Shown here: one piece after another, positions 18,033 through 26,930 of the stretch
Position numbering within the stretch: position 1 is the first letter of the stretch
Layout: the number at the start of each line of letters is the position of its first letter
Assembly (NCBI RefSeq): GCF_000716875.1
Contig: NZ_JNWQ01000025.1
Span: forward strand, 15,501 to 79,500
Reading direction: 5' to 3'
DNA: 64,000 nt
Origin: Streptomyces novaecaesareae
GTDB lineage: Bacteria; Actinomycetota; Actinomycetes; Streptomycetales; Streptomycetaceae
Notes under the pieces: generated by a model
What the model saw: the letters and a program-made list of their open reading frames with translations, nothing else
Database searches by the model: none
What the model was told of the DNA's origin: nothing
Position numbers and translations under genes: made by a program

Positions 18033-18095
18033 CAGGCGTTTTGCCGATGGCCGATCGTGCGGGGGCGCGCCGGGGCGCGGCCCGGAACACGGCCC

Positions 18096-18171
18096 GGGAA
18101 ACGGTCCGGAAAGCGCTCGGGAAACGGCCTGGGAAACGGCCTGGGAAGCAACTCGGGAAGCGCTCGGGAAC
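18096..18171. repeat. Imperfect 12-bp tandem repeats
   Basis: About six imperfect copies of GGGAAACGGCCT lie between the NRPS promoter region and the ABC-operon terminator. No function is apparent. Confidence 0.6.
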
Positions 18172-18173
18172 GC

Positions 18174-18207
18174 CGATGGCGCCGCCGGAGATCCGGCGGC
18201 GCCATCG
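18174..18207. terminator. Terminator after ABC transporter operon
   Basis: Arms 18174-18189 and 18192-18207 (CGATGGCGCCGCCGGA and its complement) form a perfect 16-bp stem with a two-base loop. It lies 37 bp past the permease stop codon on the minus strand. Confidence 0.75.
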
Positions 18208-18243
18208 CCTGCGTCCCGCGGCCTCAGCCGCCCGCGGGGCCGC

Positions 18244-20853
18244 TCACTCGCGCCCGCCGATCGCGTCGATCGGCGCGGGCCGCATGGCGAAGCGGGTGGC
18301 CATCGCGATCGAACCCCAGGAGAGCGCGACGGTGATCGCCACGATCGCCAGCAGGCCGAGGATGGACACGCTGGGCACGGGCGACTGGGTCAGGCCGAGG
18401 CTGATGCCGATCAGCGGCGGGGCCGTGGCCAGCAGGCCGAACAGCAGCGCCGAGAAGACCACGATCCTGGCCTCGCCGTTCATCATCGAGCGGATCTGGT
18501 CCGGCTTGGCGCCGATGAGTTGGAGCATGGCGAACTCGCGGACCCGCGCCGCCGTCGCCATCACCAGGGTGTTCACCACGGCGATGGCGATGTAGCCCAG
18601 CAGCACGGTCTGGAACAGCAGGTTGAGCGCCCAGTCCCCCGTTCCGCCCGATCCGGGCGCGGTCTCGAACGCGTCCTGGCCGCCGACCTTGACGGTCGGG
18701 TAGCGGTCCAGGGCGCCGCGCAGTGCGCCGTCGAGCGCCTTCTTGTCGGTCCCGTCCGCGGCCTTGACCAGCACCGCGGCGTCGACCCGGGCGGTGGTGT
18801 GCGCGACGACGAGGTCGTTGGGCAGGGTGACGTCCCCGAAGCCCAGGCCGCGCTCGTAGGTGGCCACCACCTTCGGCTTGATCACCGTGCCGTCGCCGAG
18901 CCGCAGGTCGATCGTCTTGCCGACCTTCGCCTTGACGGTCTCCGCGACGACCCGGCTCAACGCCACCGTCTCGCCCTGCAGTTGGGCGGTGTCGCCGTCG
19001 ATCGTCTGGAGGTCCATGGTGTCGGAGAGCCGGTCGGGCGTGACGCCCTGGGCGGCGTACACCTTGGTCGCGGTGCTGTCCTCGGACGGGAAGGTCAGCA
19101 GCACCTGCATCCGCGCCACCGGCGTCACCACGGCGACCCCGGGCACGCCGCGCACGGCGTCCACGACCTCCGGGGACACCCCGGCGCCGGAGGAGGCGGT
19201 CAGCACGTGGTCGGCGCGCAAGCCGGCCTCCATCTGGTCCTGCCCGGCGGCGATCGTGGTCGAGGCGCCGAAGACCTGCACGGCGGCCAGGGTCACGCCC
19301 ATGGCGAGCGGGGTGGCAGCCGTGCTGAGGCGCCGCGAGTTGGCCCGCGCGTTGGCCTGGGCGAGGAAGCCGTGGGCCTTGGACTGCCGGTTGAGCTGCC
19401 TGCCGAACACCGCGATGGCGCCGCGGAACAGCAGCGGTCCGATGCAGCCGACCGACACGACGAACAGCAGGACGGCGCTCGCCGCGGTGTCGGCGGCCGA
19501 ATCGCCGGACACCGCCACGTTGTTCAGGGTCAGCAGCAGCCCGAGCGGGATGAGCAGGACGCCGATGGTCAGCCGGACCCAGCCGAGCTTCTTGGGCTCG
19601 ATGGCGGCGTCCCCGAGCGCCTCGACCGGGCTGACCTTGGCCACCCGGCGCGCGACCAGCCAGCCGCCGAGCCGGGCGCTGACCATGCAGAGCACCAGCG
19701 AGGCCAGGAACGGCACCCAGCCGATCTCCATCTGGAAGTCCGGTGGCATCGCGTCCGCGAGGATGAACACCTCGCGCATCCCGAACGCGAGGACGATCCC
19801 GGGGATCATGCCGACCACGGCGCCCGCGAGCGACACCAGGGTCATCTCGGCGCCGATCATCCAGTGGATCTGCTTGGGCGTCGCGCCGATGGCGCGCAGC
19901 AGGGCGAGTTCGCGCCGGCGCTGCTGCACCGACAGCGCGAGGGTGCTCGCCACCACGAACACCACGATCAGCACCATGGTGCCGCCGAAGGACGCGGACG
20001 ACTCGACCACCAGGCTGCGGGCGTCGCCCACGTCCAGGAACTCCACGTCGCCGCGTTCCGCACCGGTGTGGGCCACCAGGCCCGGTACGGCGGCCGTGAT
20101 CCGCTTGGCGAGCTCGGCCGGGGTGACGCCGGGCGCGGCGCCCACCCCGATGGCGTCCACCCGGTCCGGCCGGCCGGACAGCTTGCGCGCCTGGTCGTCG
20201 GTGAGGAACACCGCGCCCTGTCGGGCCAGGCCGCCCGCGGGCGGGTCGGCGATGCCGACCACGTGGTAGGAGGAGGCGACCGAGCCGACCACGAGCCGCA
20301 CCGTCGCGCCGGGCGCCAGATGGGCGCGCGCGGCGAGGTCGGCGTCGAGCACGACCTCGTCGGCCGCGGAGGGCGCCTTGCCCGTGCCCACCGTGAACGG
20401 CCCGAGCGCCGCGCCGGACCAGCCGTGCCCGAACACCGGGAAGCCGTCCGGGCCGCCCACCGCGTGGCCGTCCTGGGTCACCACGCTGACCTGCACGTCG
20501 AGGTCGCCGACGGCGGACTGCACGCCCGGCACCGCGGCGACGGCGGCGACCTTGTCGGCGGGCAGCGTGACGCGCTCGCTGTAACGGACCTCGGAGCTCT
20601 CGTCCAGCCAGTACGACTGCTCCGCGCTGAGGACCACCGCCGTGCCCGAGTAACGCTCGGGCGTCACACCGGTGCTGAGTCCGGACATCAGCAGGATCCC
20701 GCAGGCGGTGATCACCGCCGAGCCCGCGGCGATCGCGACGAAGGAGCCGACGAAGCCGCCCTTGCGTCCCTTGATCGTGCTCCACGCCAACGACAGGTCC
20801 TTGCGGTACGGCACCACGAGGCGGACCAGTCGTCGAATGAGGCGGATCACCAC
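18244..20853 (-). CDS. ABC transporter permease, FtsX/MacB-like
   Basis: This 869-residue permease has an N-terminal membrane segment, a large extracellular domain, and two FtsX-like blocks, each with several membrane segments. The length and duplicated layout match the large FtsX-family permeases common in Streptomyces. The first FtsX block contains the conserved ELALLRAIGATPKQI and the second the related EFAMLQLIGAKPDQI. It overlaps the ATPase gene by 7 bp, and GTG at 20853 or 20850 could be the start. It probably exports the peptide or an intermediate, or protects the cell envelope. The family is secure; the cargo is inferred from its place between NRPS and tailoring genes. Confidence 0.88.
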   Translation of the reverse strand: MVIRLIRRLVRLVVPYRKDLSLAWSTIKGRKGGFVGSFVAIAAGSAVITACGILLMSGLSTGVTPERYSGTAVVLSAEQSYWLDESSEVRYSERVTLPADKVAAVAAVPGVQSAVGDLDVQVSVVTQDGHAVGGPDGFPVFGHGWSGAALGPFTVGTGKAPSAADEVVLDADLAARAHLAPGATVRLVVGSVASSYHVVGIADPPAGGLARQGAVFLTDDQARKLSGRPDRVDAIGVGAAPGVTPAELAKRITAAVPGLVAHTGAERGDVEFLDVGDARSLVVESSASFGGTMVLIVVFVVASTLALSVQQRRRELALLRAIGATPKQIHWMIGAEMTLVSLAGAVVGMIPGIVLAFGMREVFILADAMPPDFQMEIGWVPFLASLVLCMVSARLGGWLVARRVAKVSPVEALGDAAIEPKKLGWVRLTIGVLLIPLGLLLTLNNVAVSGDSAADTAASAVLLFVVSVGCIGPLLFRGAIAVFGRQLNRQSKAHGFLAQANARANSRRLSTAATPLAMGVTLAAVQVFGASTTIAAGQDQMEAGLRADHVLTASSGAGVSPEVVDAVRGVPGVAVVTPVARMQVLLTFPSEDSTATKVYAAQGVTPDRLSDTMDLQTIDGDTAQLQGETVALSRVVAETVKAKVGKTIDLRLGDGTVIKPKVVATYERGLGFGDVTLPNDLVVAHTTARVDAAVLVKAADGTDKKALDGALRGALDRYPTVKVGGQDAFETAPGSGGTGDWALNLLFQTVLLGYIAIAVVNTLVMATAARVREFAMLQLIGAKPDQIRSMMNGEARIVVFSALLFGLLATAPPLIGISLGLTQSPVPSVSILGLLAIVAITVALSWGSIAMATRFAMRPAPIDAIGGRE

Positions 20854-21605
20854 TCGCCCAGGTGCGTCATGCGCGACGCGACCTGCTCCGGGGTGGGGCG
20901 GTGCAGCTCGCCCGCGAGCTTGCCGTCGGCGAGGAACACGACCGAGTCGGCGTGCGAGGCGGCGACCGGGTCGTGGGTGACCATCAGCACCGTCTGCCCC
21001 ATGTAGTCGACGACGTGGCGCAGCAGTTCCAGGACCTGCTTGCTGGAGCGGGAGTCCAGGGCTCCGGTCGGCTCGTCCGCGACCACCGCGTCCGGGTGGG
21101 TGATCAGCGCGCGGGCGACCGCGACGCGCTGCTGCTGGCCGCCGGAGAGTTCGGCCGGGCGCCGCTTGAGGTGCTCGCCGAGGCCGACGGCGGTGAGGAC
21201 CTCGCGCAGGAAGGCGTGGTCGATCTTCTTGTCCGCGAGCCGCAGCGGCAGGGTGACGTTCTCCTCCACCGTCAGCGAGCCGAGCAGGTTGTAGGCCTGG
21301 AAGATGAAGCCGATCCGCTCCCGGCGCACCTCGGTGAGCTGGACCTCGTCGAGGCTCGACAGCTCGACGTCGCCGAGCCAGACCGAGCCCGAGGTCGGGC
21401 GGTCCAGGCCGGCCGCGCAGTTGAGGAAGGTGCTCTTGCCGGAGCCGGAGGGCCCCATGACGGCGGTGAAGGTGCCGCGGTGCAGTTCGATGCTCACCGC
21501 ATCCAACGCCTGCACCGGGCTTTTTGTCGATCCGTAGACCTTGGACACCGAATCTAAGCGAATCGACCAGTCAGTGGGTGTGGCTTGGGATGCAGAACGA
21601 GACAT
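20847..21605 (-). CDS. ABC transporter ATPase, MacB/LolD type
   Basis: This 252-residue ATP-binding subunit works with the FtsX-type permease that overlaps its 3' end. The Walker A motif is GPSGSGKST, the Q-loop is in FIFQAYN, the signature is LSGGQQQR, Walker B is VVADEPTG, and the switch histidine is in VTHD. These match the lipoprotein-release/MacB class, which drives export from the membrane or periplasmic face rather than import. I chose the ATG at 21605 (MSRSAS) because the homologous region begins just after it; the upstream ribosome site is weak. Confidence 0.9.
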   Translation of the reverse strand: MSRSASQATPTDWSIRLDSVSKVYGSTKSPVQALDAVSIELHRGTFTAVMGPSGSGKSTFLNCAAGLDRPTSGSVWLGDVELSSLDEVQLTEVRRERIGFIFQAYNLLGSLTVEENVTLPLRLADKKIDHAFLREVLTAVGLGEHLKRRPAELSGGQQQRVAVARALITHPDAVVADEPTGALDSRSSKQVLELLRHVVDYMGQTVLMVTHDPVAASHADSVVFLADGKLAGELHRPTPEQVASRMTHLGEW

Positions 21606-21785
21606 GTCAGGGAGCCTACCGAGATCGCGCCGCACGCCGCCACCTGTCCCCCGATCAAGGGAAATTCTAAGAAACTCCTTGCAGGAATTGTGAATTCGGG
21701 TGCGCGCGGCCCCGCGCCGTGAATGATCCACCGCCAATCGGCCTTCCCCGGCCGGTATCGGTCGGGGGGCGGATACGACGAAAGA

Positions 21786-21844
21786 CCGTCGCCGCCCGAT
21801 TCGGGCGGCGACGGCCTGGTCGGACCGCCGGCCGGCGGTCCGAC
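21786..21844. terminator. Two tandem hairpins after the dioxygenase gene
   Basis: Two GC-rich inverted repeats lie 9-67 bp past the dioxygenase stop: 21786-21799 with 21801-21814, and the 26-bp palindrome 21819-21844 (GTCGGACCGCCGG and its complement). They separate the dioxygenase unit from the ABC operon, so the ABC genes should have their own promoter in 21606-21785. Confidence 0.7.
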
Positions 21845-21852
21845 GGTCGGGA

Positions 21853-23007
21853 TCAGCGGAACGCGAACCCGAGCAGGTCGAGTCCGGGCGCGGTGGTGAT
21901 GGGCTCGGGAACCAGGTTGTCCTTGTGGACGAACCGCCTCAGGTAGCCGGCGCCTTCGGTGCCGCCGGATCCCTCCATCCCGGGCAGGTAGCGGCGGCCG
22001 AACCCGTAGTGCCTGCCGCGCCAGGTCAGCAGTGTGCGCTCGACCTCGGCGAACCCCTCGGTCAGTGCCGGAACCCCTGCCTCCAGCACCGCGTCGCGCA
22101 GCGGACGCACCGAGCGCAGCGGCGGCACGGTCAGTTCGTAGAGGTGGTCGAACTTCGTGTAGGCCTCGACCTTGCGCGCGTCGTAGCCGTAGATCACCAG
22201 TTCCATCATGTGGTAGTTCAGCGACTGGACGGCGCTGGCCTCGCCCGTGGCGTCGCGGAACGTCAGGAACAGCTCGGGGGTGAGCGTCTTGAGCACGTGG
22301 AAGATGTGGTTGGGCAGTTCCGCGTACTGGCTCAACTGCGCCATCAGCGCCTGCGCCAGGGCGTCGTCGCGCCCGATCGCCGTCCTCGCCCGCACGGTGA
22401 AGTAGCGGATCAGGTAGAAGGCCAGCTCGCAGGCCTGCACGGCACGCAGGAACATGTGCTCGTGGTGGTCGCCCGAGGCGAGGAAGCCGGAGCAGCGGGT
22501 CAGTACGGACGCCTGCCATCGCGCCAGTTCGTCGTCGCGCGACCGGTCGATGATCTCGCCCGCCGTCGTGCTGCCGCCGGTCTCCACCCGCAACTGCCGG
22601 ACCTGCTCGCGCAGGACGTCCAGCCGGAGCAGGCGCTCCTCGGTGTTGTCGGACTCGGTGAGCCGCGGAGCGGCGCGCCGTTCGACCTCGTCGAGGTCGG
22701 CCAGCGTGGCCTCCAGGGCCAGCACGGCGCCGGCCACGGGCTCGGTCGGGTGCAGGTCGAGGAACCACGAGTAGACGTGCAGGTTGGCGTAGCGGTAGTA
22801 CTGCGGGATGGGTTCCCGGCTGAACGAGCGGGTCAGCAGCCGCATCACCTCGCTCGCGGCCGACTGCTCGGAGTACGCCTCCTCGTAGAGCTTGGTCAGC
22901 AGGTCGCGCTCACCCGCGGTCAGCGCCTCGCGGCCTGCCCTTTCTTGAATCTGTGCGACCTCGTCGCATCGTCCCGGAAATTGCAAGGACGCCGGTGCGG
23001 TTTCCAT
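21853..23007 (-). CDS. Tryptophan 2,3-dioxygenase superfamily heme enzyme, divergent
   Basis: This 384-residue protein aligns with heme tryptophan dioxygenases, which open the indole ring to N-formylkynurenine. The proximal heme histidine is in RGRHYGFGRR (His333), followed by the loop GSGGTEGAGYL. The substrate carboxylate arginine is in FRDATGEAS (Arg251). The active-site HQxxELW of classic enzymes reads VQACELA, so the distal histidine is Val190. The N-terminal region is about 100 residues longer than in classic enzymes of about 280. MarE shows that this superfamily can also make oxindoles. The likely substrate is chlorotryptophan, free or carrier-bound, given the halogenase in the cluster. 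The ATG at 23007 has an ideal GGAGG. It lies 58 bp after the methyltransferase and should share its transcript. Confidence 0.8.
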   Translation of the reverse strand: METAPASLQFPGRCDEVAQIQERAGREALTAGERDLLTKLYEEAYSEQSAASEVMRLLTRSFSREPIPQYYRYANLHVYSWFLDLHPTEPVAGAVLALEATLADLDEVERRAAPRLTESDNTEERLLRLDVLREQVRQLRVETGGSTTAGEIIDRSRDDELARWQASVLTRCSGFLASGDHHEHMFLRAVQACELAFYLIRYFTVRARTAIGRDDALAQALMAQLSQYAELPNHIFHVLKTLTPELFLTFRDATGEASAVQSLNYHMMELVIYGYDARKVEAYTKFDHLYELTVPPLRSVRPLRDAVLEAGVPALTEGFAEVERTLLTWRGRHYGFGRRYLPGMEGSGGTEGAGYLRRFVHKDNLVPEPITTAPGLDLLGFAFR

Positions 23008-23065
23008 TTGACCTCCAGGGCTGCGTTCGGGACCTCGTGTCGTCGCCGACCCGTGGCACGACGTT

Positions 23066-24064
23066 TCACCTCTTGTGACCGATGACCAGTTGCTTGTCCT
23101 GCGTGGAGCGGTGCACCTCGCAGTCGACGAACCCGGCGGCCTCCAGCAGGCCGATGAACTCCGCCGAGGTCCGGTGCCGGCCCTTCGCCTCGACGTGCAT
23201 CGACAGGTTCATCACCGCGGTGGGCAGCGGCCCGCGGCGGTCGTCGTCGAACAGCCGGTCCATGATCAGGACCCGGCCGCCGTCGTTGCAGGCGCGGTAC
23301 GCCTTGCGCAGCAGCTCCAGGCCGGTCTCGTCGGTCCAGCCGGACAGGATGTAGCCGAACGCGACGCAGTCGGTCGACGGGAACTCGTCGCGGTGGAAGT
23401 CGCCCGCGGCGAAGTCCAGTCGGCCCTGCAGGCCGTACTTCTCGACGGTGTCGGCCACGTACGGCTCGACCTCGGGCAGCTCGTACACGGTGGCGCGCAG
23501 GCCGGGGGTCGCCTCCAGCGCGGCCACGCAGAAGGGGCCGCTGGCGCCGCCGACGTCCACCAGGTGCCCGACCTCGTCGAGCCCGGCCATCGGCACCAGT
23601 TCGCGGGACACGTCGTACGTGAGCTCCCACATGGCGGCCAGGAACTCCTCGGTGAGCTTCGGAGTCTTGTACATCACCTCGAACGGGGCCGGCAGGGCGG
23701 CGTCCACGGCCGACTTCCCGGCCGTCAGGTAGCCGTCGAGCTGCGGCAGCCGGCCGATGGTGCTGCCCATCACGTGGCTGAGGAAGCCGCCGACGGAGCG
23801 TGAACTCTTGGGGTCGAGGTAGGGCGCCATCTCGGGCGTGACGCGGTAGGCCCCGTCCTCGTTCCGGTCGATGACGCCGAAGGAGTCGAGGAGGACCAGC
23901 AGCCGGTCGAGGGTCTCCTCGTCGAGTCCGAGCTCGCTGGCGATCTTGCCGGTGGGTGCCTCCTGGGCCACGAGGAACCCGAACACGCCGTGCTTGTCGG
24001 CCAGATGAACAGCGGTGGTCGCGTACACGCCGTAGACCGCTTTTTCCAGGGCGCTGGGCAGCAT
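23066..24064 (-). CDS. SAM-dependent methyltransferase, O-methyltransferase fold
   Basis: This 332-residue enzyme has the two-part layout of the plant-type/DnrK-like O-methyltransferases: an N-terminal helical dimerisation and winged-helix part, and a C-terminal Rossmann domain. Motif I is VDVGGASG (169-176) and GDFH follows near 221. The usual catalytic stretch HDW reads SGW (Ser241), so the standard histidine base is absent. Members of this fold can also methylate carbon or nitrogen; MppJ, a phenylpyruvate C-methyltransferase, is a known case. A C- or N-methylation of a tryptophan-derived precursor is therefore as likely as O-methylation. It leads the methyltransferase-dioxygenase pair, divergent from the ArsR-type regulator. 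Confidence 0.82.
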   Translation of the reverse strand: MLPSALEKAVYGVYATTAVHLADKHGVFGFLVAQEAPTGKIASELGLDEETLDRLLVLLDSFGVIDRNEDGAYRVTPEMAPYLDPKSSRSVGGFLSHVMGSTIGRLPQLDGYLTAGKSAVDAALPAPFEVMYKTPKLTEEFLAAMWELTYDVSRELVPMAGLDEVGHLVDVGGASGPFCVAALEATPGLRATVYELPEVEPYVADTVEKYGLQGRLDFAAGDFHRDEFPSTDCVAFGYILSGWTDETGLELLRKAYRACNDGGRVLIMDRLFDDDRRGPLPTAVMNLSMHVEAKGRHRTSAEFIGLLEAAGFVDCEVHRSTQDKQLVIGHKR

Positions 24065-24606
24065 CAGTCAGTCTCCACATCGTCTCCGTGAGCGGTCCCT
24101 CCAGTCGCGATACGGGCGATGTGCGACTGGGACGGAGTCTTTTCCGTTTTCCGCGAGACGAAGCTAGGTGCGGCCCGCGAGGGCCCTCAAGGAGGTTGCC
24201 TTGTCGTTCAAGGAGCGGCGCCGAGCCCCCCGGAGCGGGCCCGGCGGATCGCCCGAGCGGGCACCGGACGTCCACGACCGGGCGTAGCCTGCGTCGGACA
24301 GACGGATGAGCGGATCGACGACATCGGAGGTGAGGCCTAGATCATCTACGGCCGCTTGTCAATGCCACTGCGACGTGATCATCGTTACGTACTGGAATCG
24401 TCACTTCCGCCTTATGGTTTTGATAAGTGACGGTCAACTGGGGCCGCCACTTGGGGGGCCGGCTGAAATCGGCTTGGGACGTGACCACAGTGCTGCGGGG
24501 TTTACCTGCGCACTTCTGCCGTCGAGCGCGTGCCGTAGCTCGAAGGACCGTGGTGGCGAGCCGAGGCGTCGACTCCCCAGCATTGACGTGTGTGGGAGAC
24601 GGGGAC
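24065..24606. promoter_or_regulatory. Divergent promoter region with a 7-bp inverted repeat
   Basis: This 542-bp gap separates the methyltransferase operon (minus) from the ArsR-type regulator (plus), and I see no gene in it. Around 24340-24440 it is clearly more AT-rich than its surroundings. It contains GTCACTT at 24400-24406 and its perfect complement AAGTGAC at 24425-24431, spaced by 18 bases. That dyad is a candidate operator for the adjacent regulator. It differs from the TGACCG dyad found elsewhere in the cluster. Confidence 0.5.
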
Positions 24607-25500
24607 TTGAGAATCCACTTCACGGTTGACGACCTCGCGCAATTAAGTATGATTGCAAGTTTAGGTCCTGTCGTTGAAAGCGCATTCGCGCTGAAACAGT
24701 TCGGCAGGCAGGGAAACGCCAGTTTTCACGGCTGGCGCAAGGGCGTACGGGAGCAACTGGGTACCCGGGTCGCCGAGGTGGAGCAGCTGGCCGACCGTTA
24801 CGACGTGCAGGAGCTGCTGCCGCTGCTCAAACTGCACTCGGGCGGCGCCCAGGACCTCGGGGGTGACGACCGCGCCCGACAGCGGGTCAGGGCGACCCTG
24901 TTCGAGTTCTGCCAGGCGGCCGTACTGCCGCACTGGCGCCAGATGCGCGGTCACATGGCCTCGGTGCGCGACTCCTGTGGCCGGATCGGCATCGCCAACG
25001 GTATGCACGCGCTACTGGACAACCTCCACCCGAAGCTCAACTGGAAGCCCCCGGTGCTGGAGGTCGCCGGGGAGCCGGACCGCGACATCTACCTCAACGG
25101 GCGGGGCCTCGTGCTGTGCCCGTCACTCTTCCTGGCCGGCAAGGCCTGCATGATCCTGGACGACGTCCAGGAGAACGGGGCCCCCGTCCTGGTCTTCTCG
25201 GTGCCGCTGGACGCGGCCACCGAGGCCGAGTTCTGGGGCCACAACGCGGGCAGCGAGCAGGCGCTGAGCGCCCTGGTCGGGCACACCCGCGCCGCCGCGC
25301 TCCAGATGCTCTCGGAGAGCTGCACGACGGGCGAACTCTCCCAGCGGCTGAACATCTCACTGGCCGGCGCCAGCAAGCACGCCACGGTGCTGCGCAAGGC
25401 AGGACTGGTCACGACGGCCCGCAAGCGCAACACCGCGCTGCACTCGCTCACGCCGCTCGGCGTGGCGCTGCTGCGGCAGCGGCATTCCGCCAGGACGTAG
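24607..25500 (+). CDS. ArsR-type winged-helix regulator with N-terminal sensor domain
   Basis: This protein of about 297 residues has a C-terminal winged helix-turn-helix (SQRLNISLAGASKHATVLRK) typical of ArsR/SmtB-like repressors, without metal-binding cysteines. The preceding 200 residues form the N-terminal domain often paired with it in actinobacteria (DUF5937-like, from memory). I place the start at the TTG at 24607, because MRIHFTVDDLA is the usual N terminus of this family; an internal ATG at 24649 would remove it. It sits between the tailoring genes and mbtH, so it probably acts locally on the 24.1-24.6 kb promoter region. Confidence 0.75.
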   Translation: MRIHFTVDDLAQLSMIASLGPVVESAFALKQFGRQGNASFHGWRKGVREQLGTRVAEVEQLADRYDVQELLPLLKLHSGGAQDLGGDDRARQRVRATLFEFCQAAVLPHWRQMRGHMASVRDSCGRIGIANGMHALLDNLHPKLNWKPPVLEVAGEPDRDIYLNGRGLVLCPSLFLAGKACMILDDVQENGAPVLVFSVPLDAATEAEFWGHNAGSEQALSALVGHTRAAALQMLSESCTTGELSQRLNISLAGASKHATVLRKAGLVTTARKRNTALHSLTPLGVALLRQRHSART

Positions 25501-25513
25501 CAGCGACGAAGCT

Positions 25514-25545
25514 CCAGGGCCTCCCGTCCGGACGGGAGGCCCTGG
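25514..25545. terminator. Palindromic terminator after the ArsR-type gene
   Basis: A perfect 32-nt palindrome (CCAGGGCCTCCCGTCC and its complement) starts 13 bp after the regulator stop. The mbtH gene is therefore probably transcribed from its own promoter. A short dyad CTGACG-AAG-CGTCAG at 25569-25583 lies between the two. Confidence 0.75.
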
Positions 25546-25629
25546 GGCGTGCCCCGGGAATCCTCTTCCTGACGAAGCGTCAGAACAGTGAACAGCGTCA
25601 GGACATCTGCAATCCACGGAGGGAACACG

Positions 25630-25845
25630 ATGAGCACCAACCCGTTCGAGAACCCGGACGCCACCTACCTCGTGCTGGTCAACGACGAGGGCCAGCACTC
25701 CCTTTGGCCGTCCTTCGCCGAGGCGCCCGCCGGCTGGACGGTCGCCCTGCCCGAGACCGACCGGCAGTCGGCCCTCGACTACGTCGAGGCGAACTGGACC
25801 GACATGCGGCCCAAGAGCCTCCAGGAGGCGATGAGCGGGCGCTGA
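25630..25845 (+). CDS. mbtH: MbtH-like protein
   Basis: This 71-residue protein belongs to the MbtH family, small chaperones that bind NRPS adenylation domains and help them fold and work. The family signature is clear: NPFE at the N terminus, SLWP, PAGW, and RPKSLQ near the end. The ATG at 25630 has a strong GGAGGG site. It is on the strand opposite the NRPS genes and appears to be transcribed alone. It most likely serves the four A domains of the two NRPS proteins, all of which are downstream of it in the cluster. Confidence 0.95.
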   Translation: MSTNPFENPDATYLVLVNDEGQHSLWPSFAEAPAGWTVALPETDRQSALDYVEANWTDMRPKSLQEAMSGR

Positions 25846-25872
25846 CCGACGACGCCCGGAGACTCTGACAGA

Positions 25873-25913
25873 ATCCCCCCTGCCCGGCCCTCAGGCCGGG
25901 CAGGGGGGATTTC
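25873..25913. terminator. Terminator after mbtH
   Basis: Arms 25873-25889 and 25894-25910 form a perfect 17-bp stem with loop CTCA, followed by TTCT. It lies 28 bp past the mbtH stop. Confidence 0.85.
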
Positions 25914-26109
25914 TCGTTGCCGCCGGAGGGGCGGGGCCGGGGCGGCGACGGGGCCGGGGCGACGGGGCCGGGGCGCCCGAGGGGCTGCCATTGCCCGGCG
26001 CTCGGTATACCTAGCAATACCGGTTTCTTACAACCAGTGCTACAGCGCGGGCCCGGGCGTCGGTGGTTCACTGGACGTACACCACAACACGCCGGGAAGT
26101 TCTCCCGGT

Positions 26110-26227
26110 GGTCGACCCGTCCCCCCGTACGGGTCGACCTGTCGCGTGGTCCCCAACGGCACGGGGACCACGCGGAAAAGCCGGTCCGTGCGGGGCCGTC
26201 GACTTCGACGACCCGCACGGACCGGCT
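26110..26227. terminator. Three consecutive hairpins before the flavin reductase 3' end
   Basis: Three separate perfect inverted repeats follow one another: 26110-26120 with 26129-26139 (GGTCGACCCGT), 26144-26154 with 26163-26173 (GCGTGGTCCCC), and 26179-26194 with 26212-26227 (AGCCGGTCCGTGCGGG). They lie between the convergent mbtH and flavin reductase genes. The last is the best terminator for the minus-strand halogenase operon. Nothing else is seen in 25914-26261. Confidence 0.65.
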
Positions 26228-26261
26228 CTCCCGGTCGATCAGCGGTTTCTCTCACTCACCG

Positions 26262-26807
26262 TCAGATAGCGGACCAGGACGAGTACTTCCGCAGTCCGTA
26301 CAGCAGCGGCGAGCGGTCCTCCGCCGCCGGGTGCTCCACCCGGAACACCTCGCCGAAGACCACGGTGTGGTCGCCGACGTCGACGGTCCGGCTGATCCGG
26401 CAGTCGGCGACCGAGTGCGCGTCGTCGGTCAGGTGCGGACCGGCCGCCTCCGGGTCGGCCGACCAACGCACCAGGTCGAACCGGTGGGGGGTCCCGGAGG
26501 CGAACAGGTCCGCCGTCGCCCTGGCACGGGCGTGCAGCAGGTTCACCGCGAAGGTGGAACGGCGCGACATGGCCGCCAGGGTGGGACTTCCCGCCCGGAG
26601 GCACACCAGCAGCGTCGCCGGCTCCACCGCCACGCTGCACACCGAGGAGCAGGTCATCCCCCACGGCTTCCCGTCGAGGTCCGACGTGGTCACGACGGCC
26701 ACACCGCTGGGGAACGTCGACATCAGGGAACGGAACTGCTCGGGAGCGACCGCCGTCACCGTGGCCGAGCTCCCTGCGGCGCCGCCGCCCATCCTGTAAT
26801 CCGTCAT
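26262..26807 (-). CDS. Flavin reductase for the halogenase
   Basis: This 181-residue protein belongs to the flavin reductase-like FMN-binding family (HpaC/RebF type). It reduces FAD with NAD(P)H and passes FADH2 to a flavin-dependent halogenase. The family pattern is visible: FPSGVAVVTT near the N terminus, the MTCSSVCSV stretch, FAVNLL, and the GDHTVVFGEV motif near the C terminus. I chose the ATG at 26807 (MTDYRMG), preceded by AAGGCGG. It lies 123 bp downstream of the halogenase on the same strand and probably shares its transcript, which is the usual pairing. Confidence 0.9.
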   Translation of the reverse strand: MTDYRMGGGAAGSSATVTAVAPEQFRSLMSTFPSGVAVVTTSDLDGKPWGMTCSSVCSVAVEPATLLVCLRAGSPTLAAMSRRSTFAVNLLHARARATADLFASGTPHRFDLVRWSADPEAAGPHLTDDAHSVADCRISRTVDVGDHTVVFGEVFRVEHPAAEDRSPLLYGLRKYSSWSAI

Positions 26808-26930
26808 GGTCAGTTGCCGCCTTCGCATGCCAGGGCCGCCACTTTCCAGCGGCGCGCCGCACTTGGTTCGAGCAGGGCGTCGCACCGGCCGGCCATCGCC
26901 GTCGTCACCGGTGCGAGGAGACCCGGCGCT

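Noticed and set aside
18050..18175. A small gene in the repeat region before the ABC terminator
   Set aside because: Frames there are repeat-derived, Gly/Asn/Arg-rich and lack a ribosome site.
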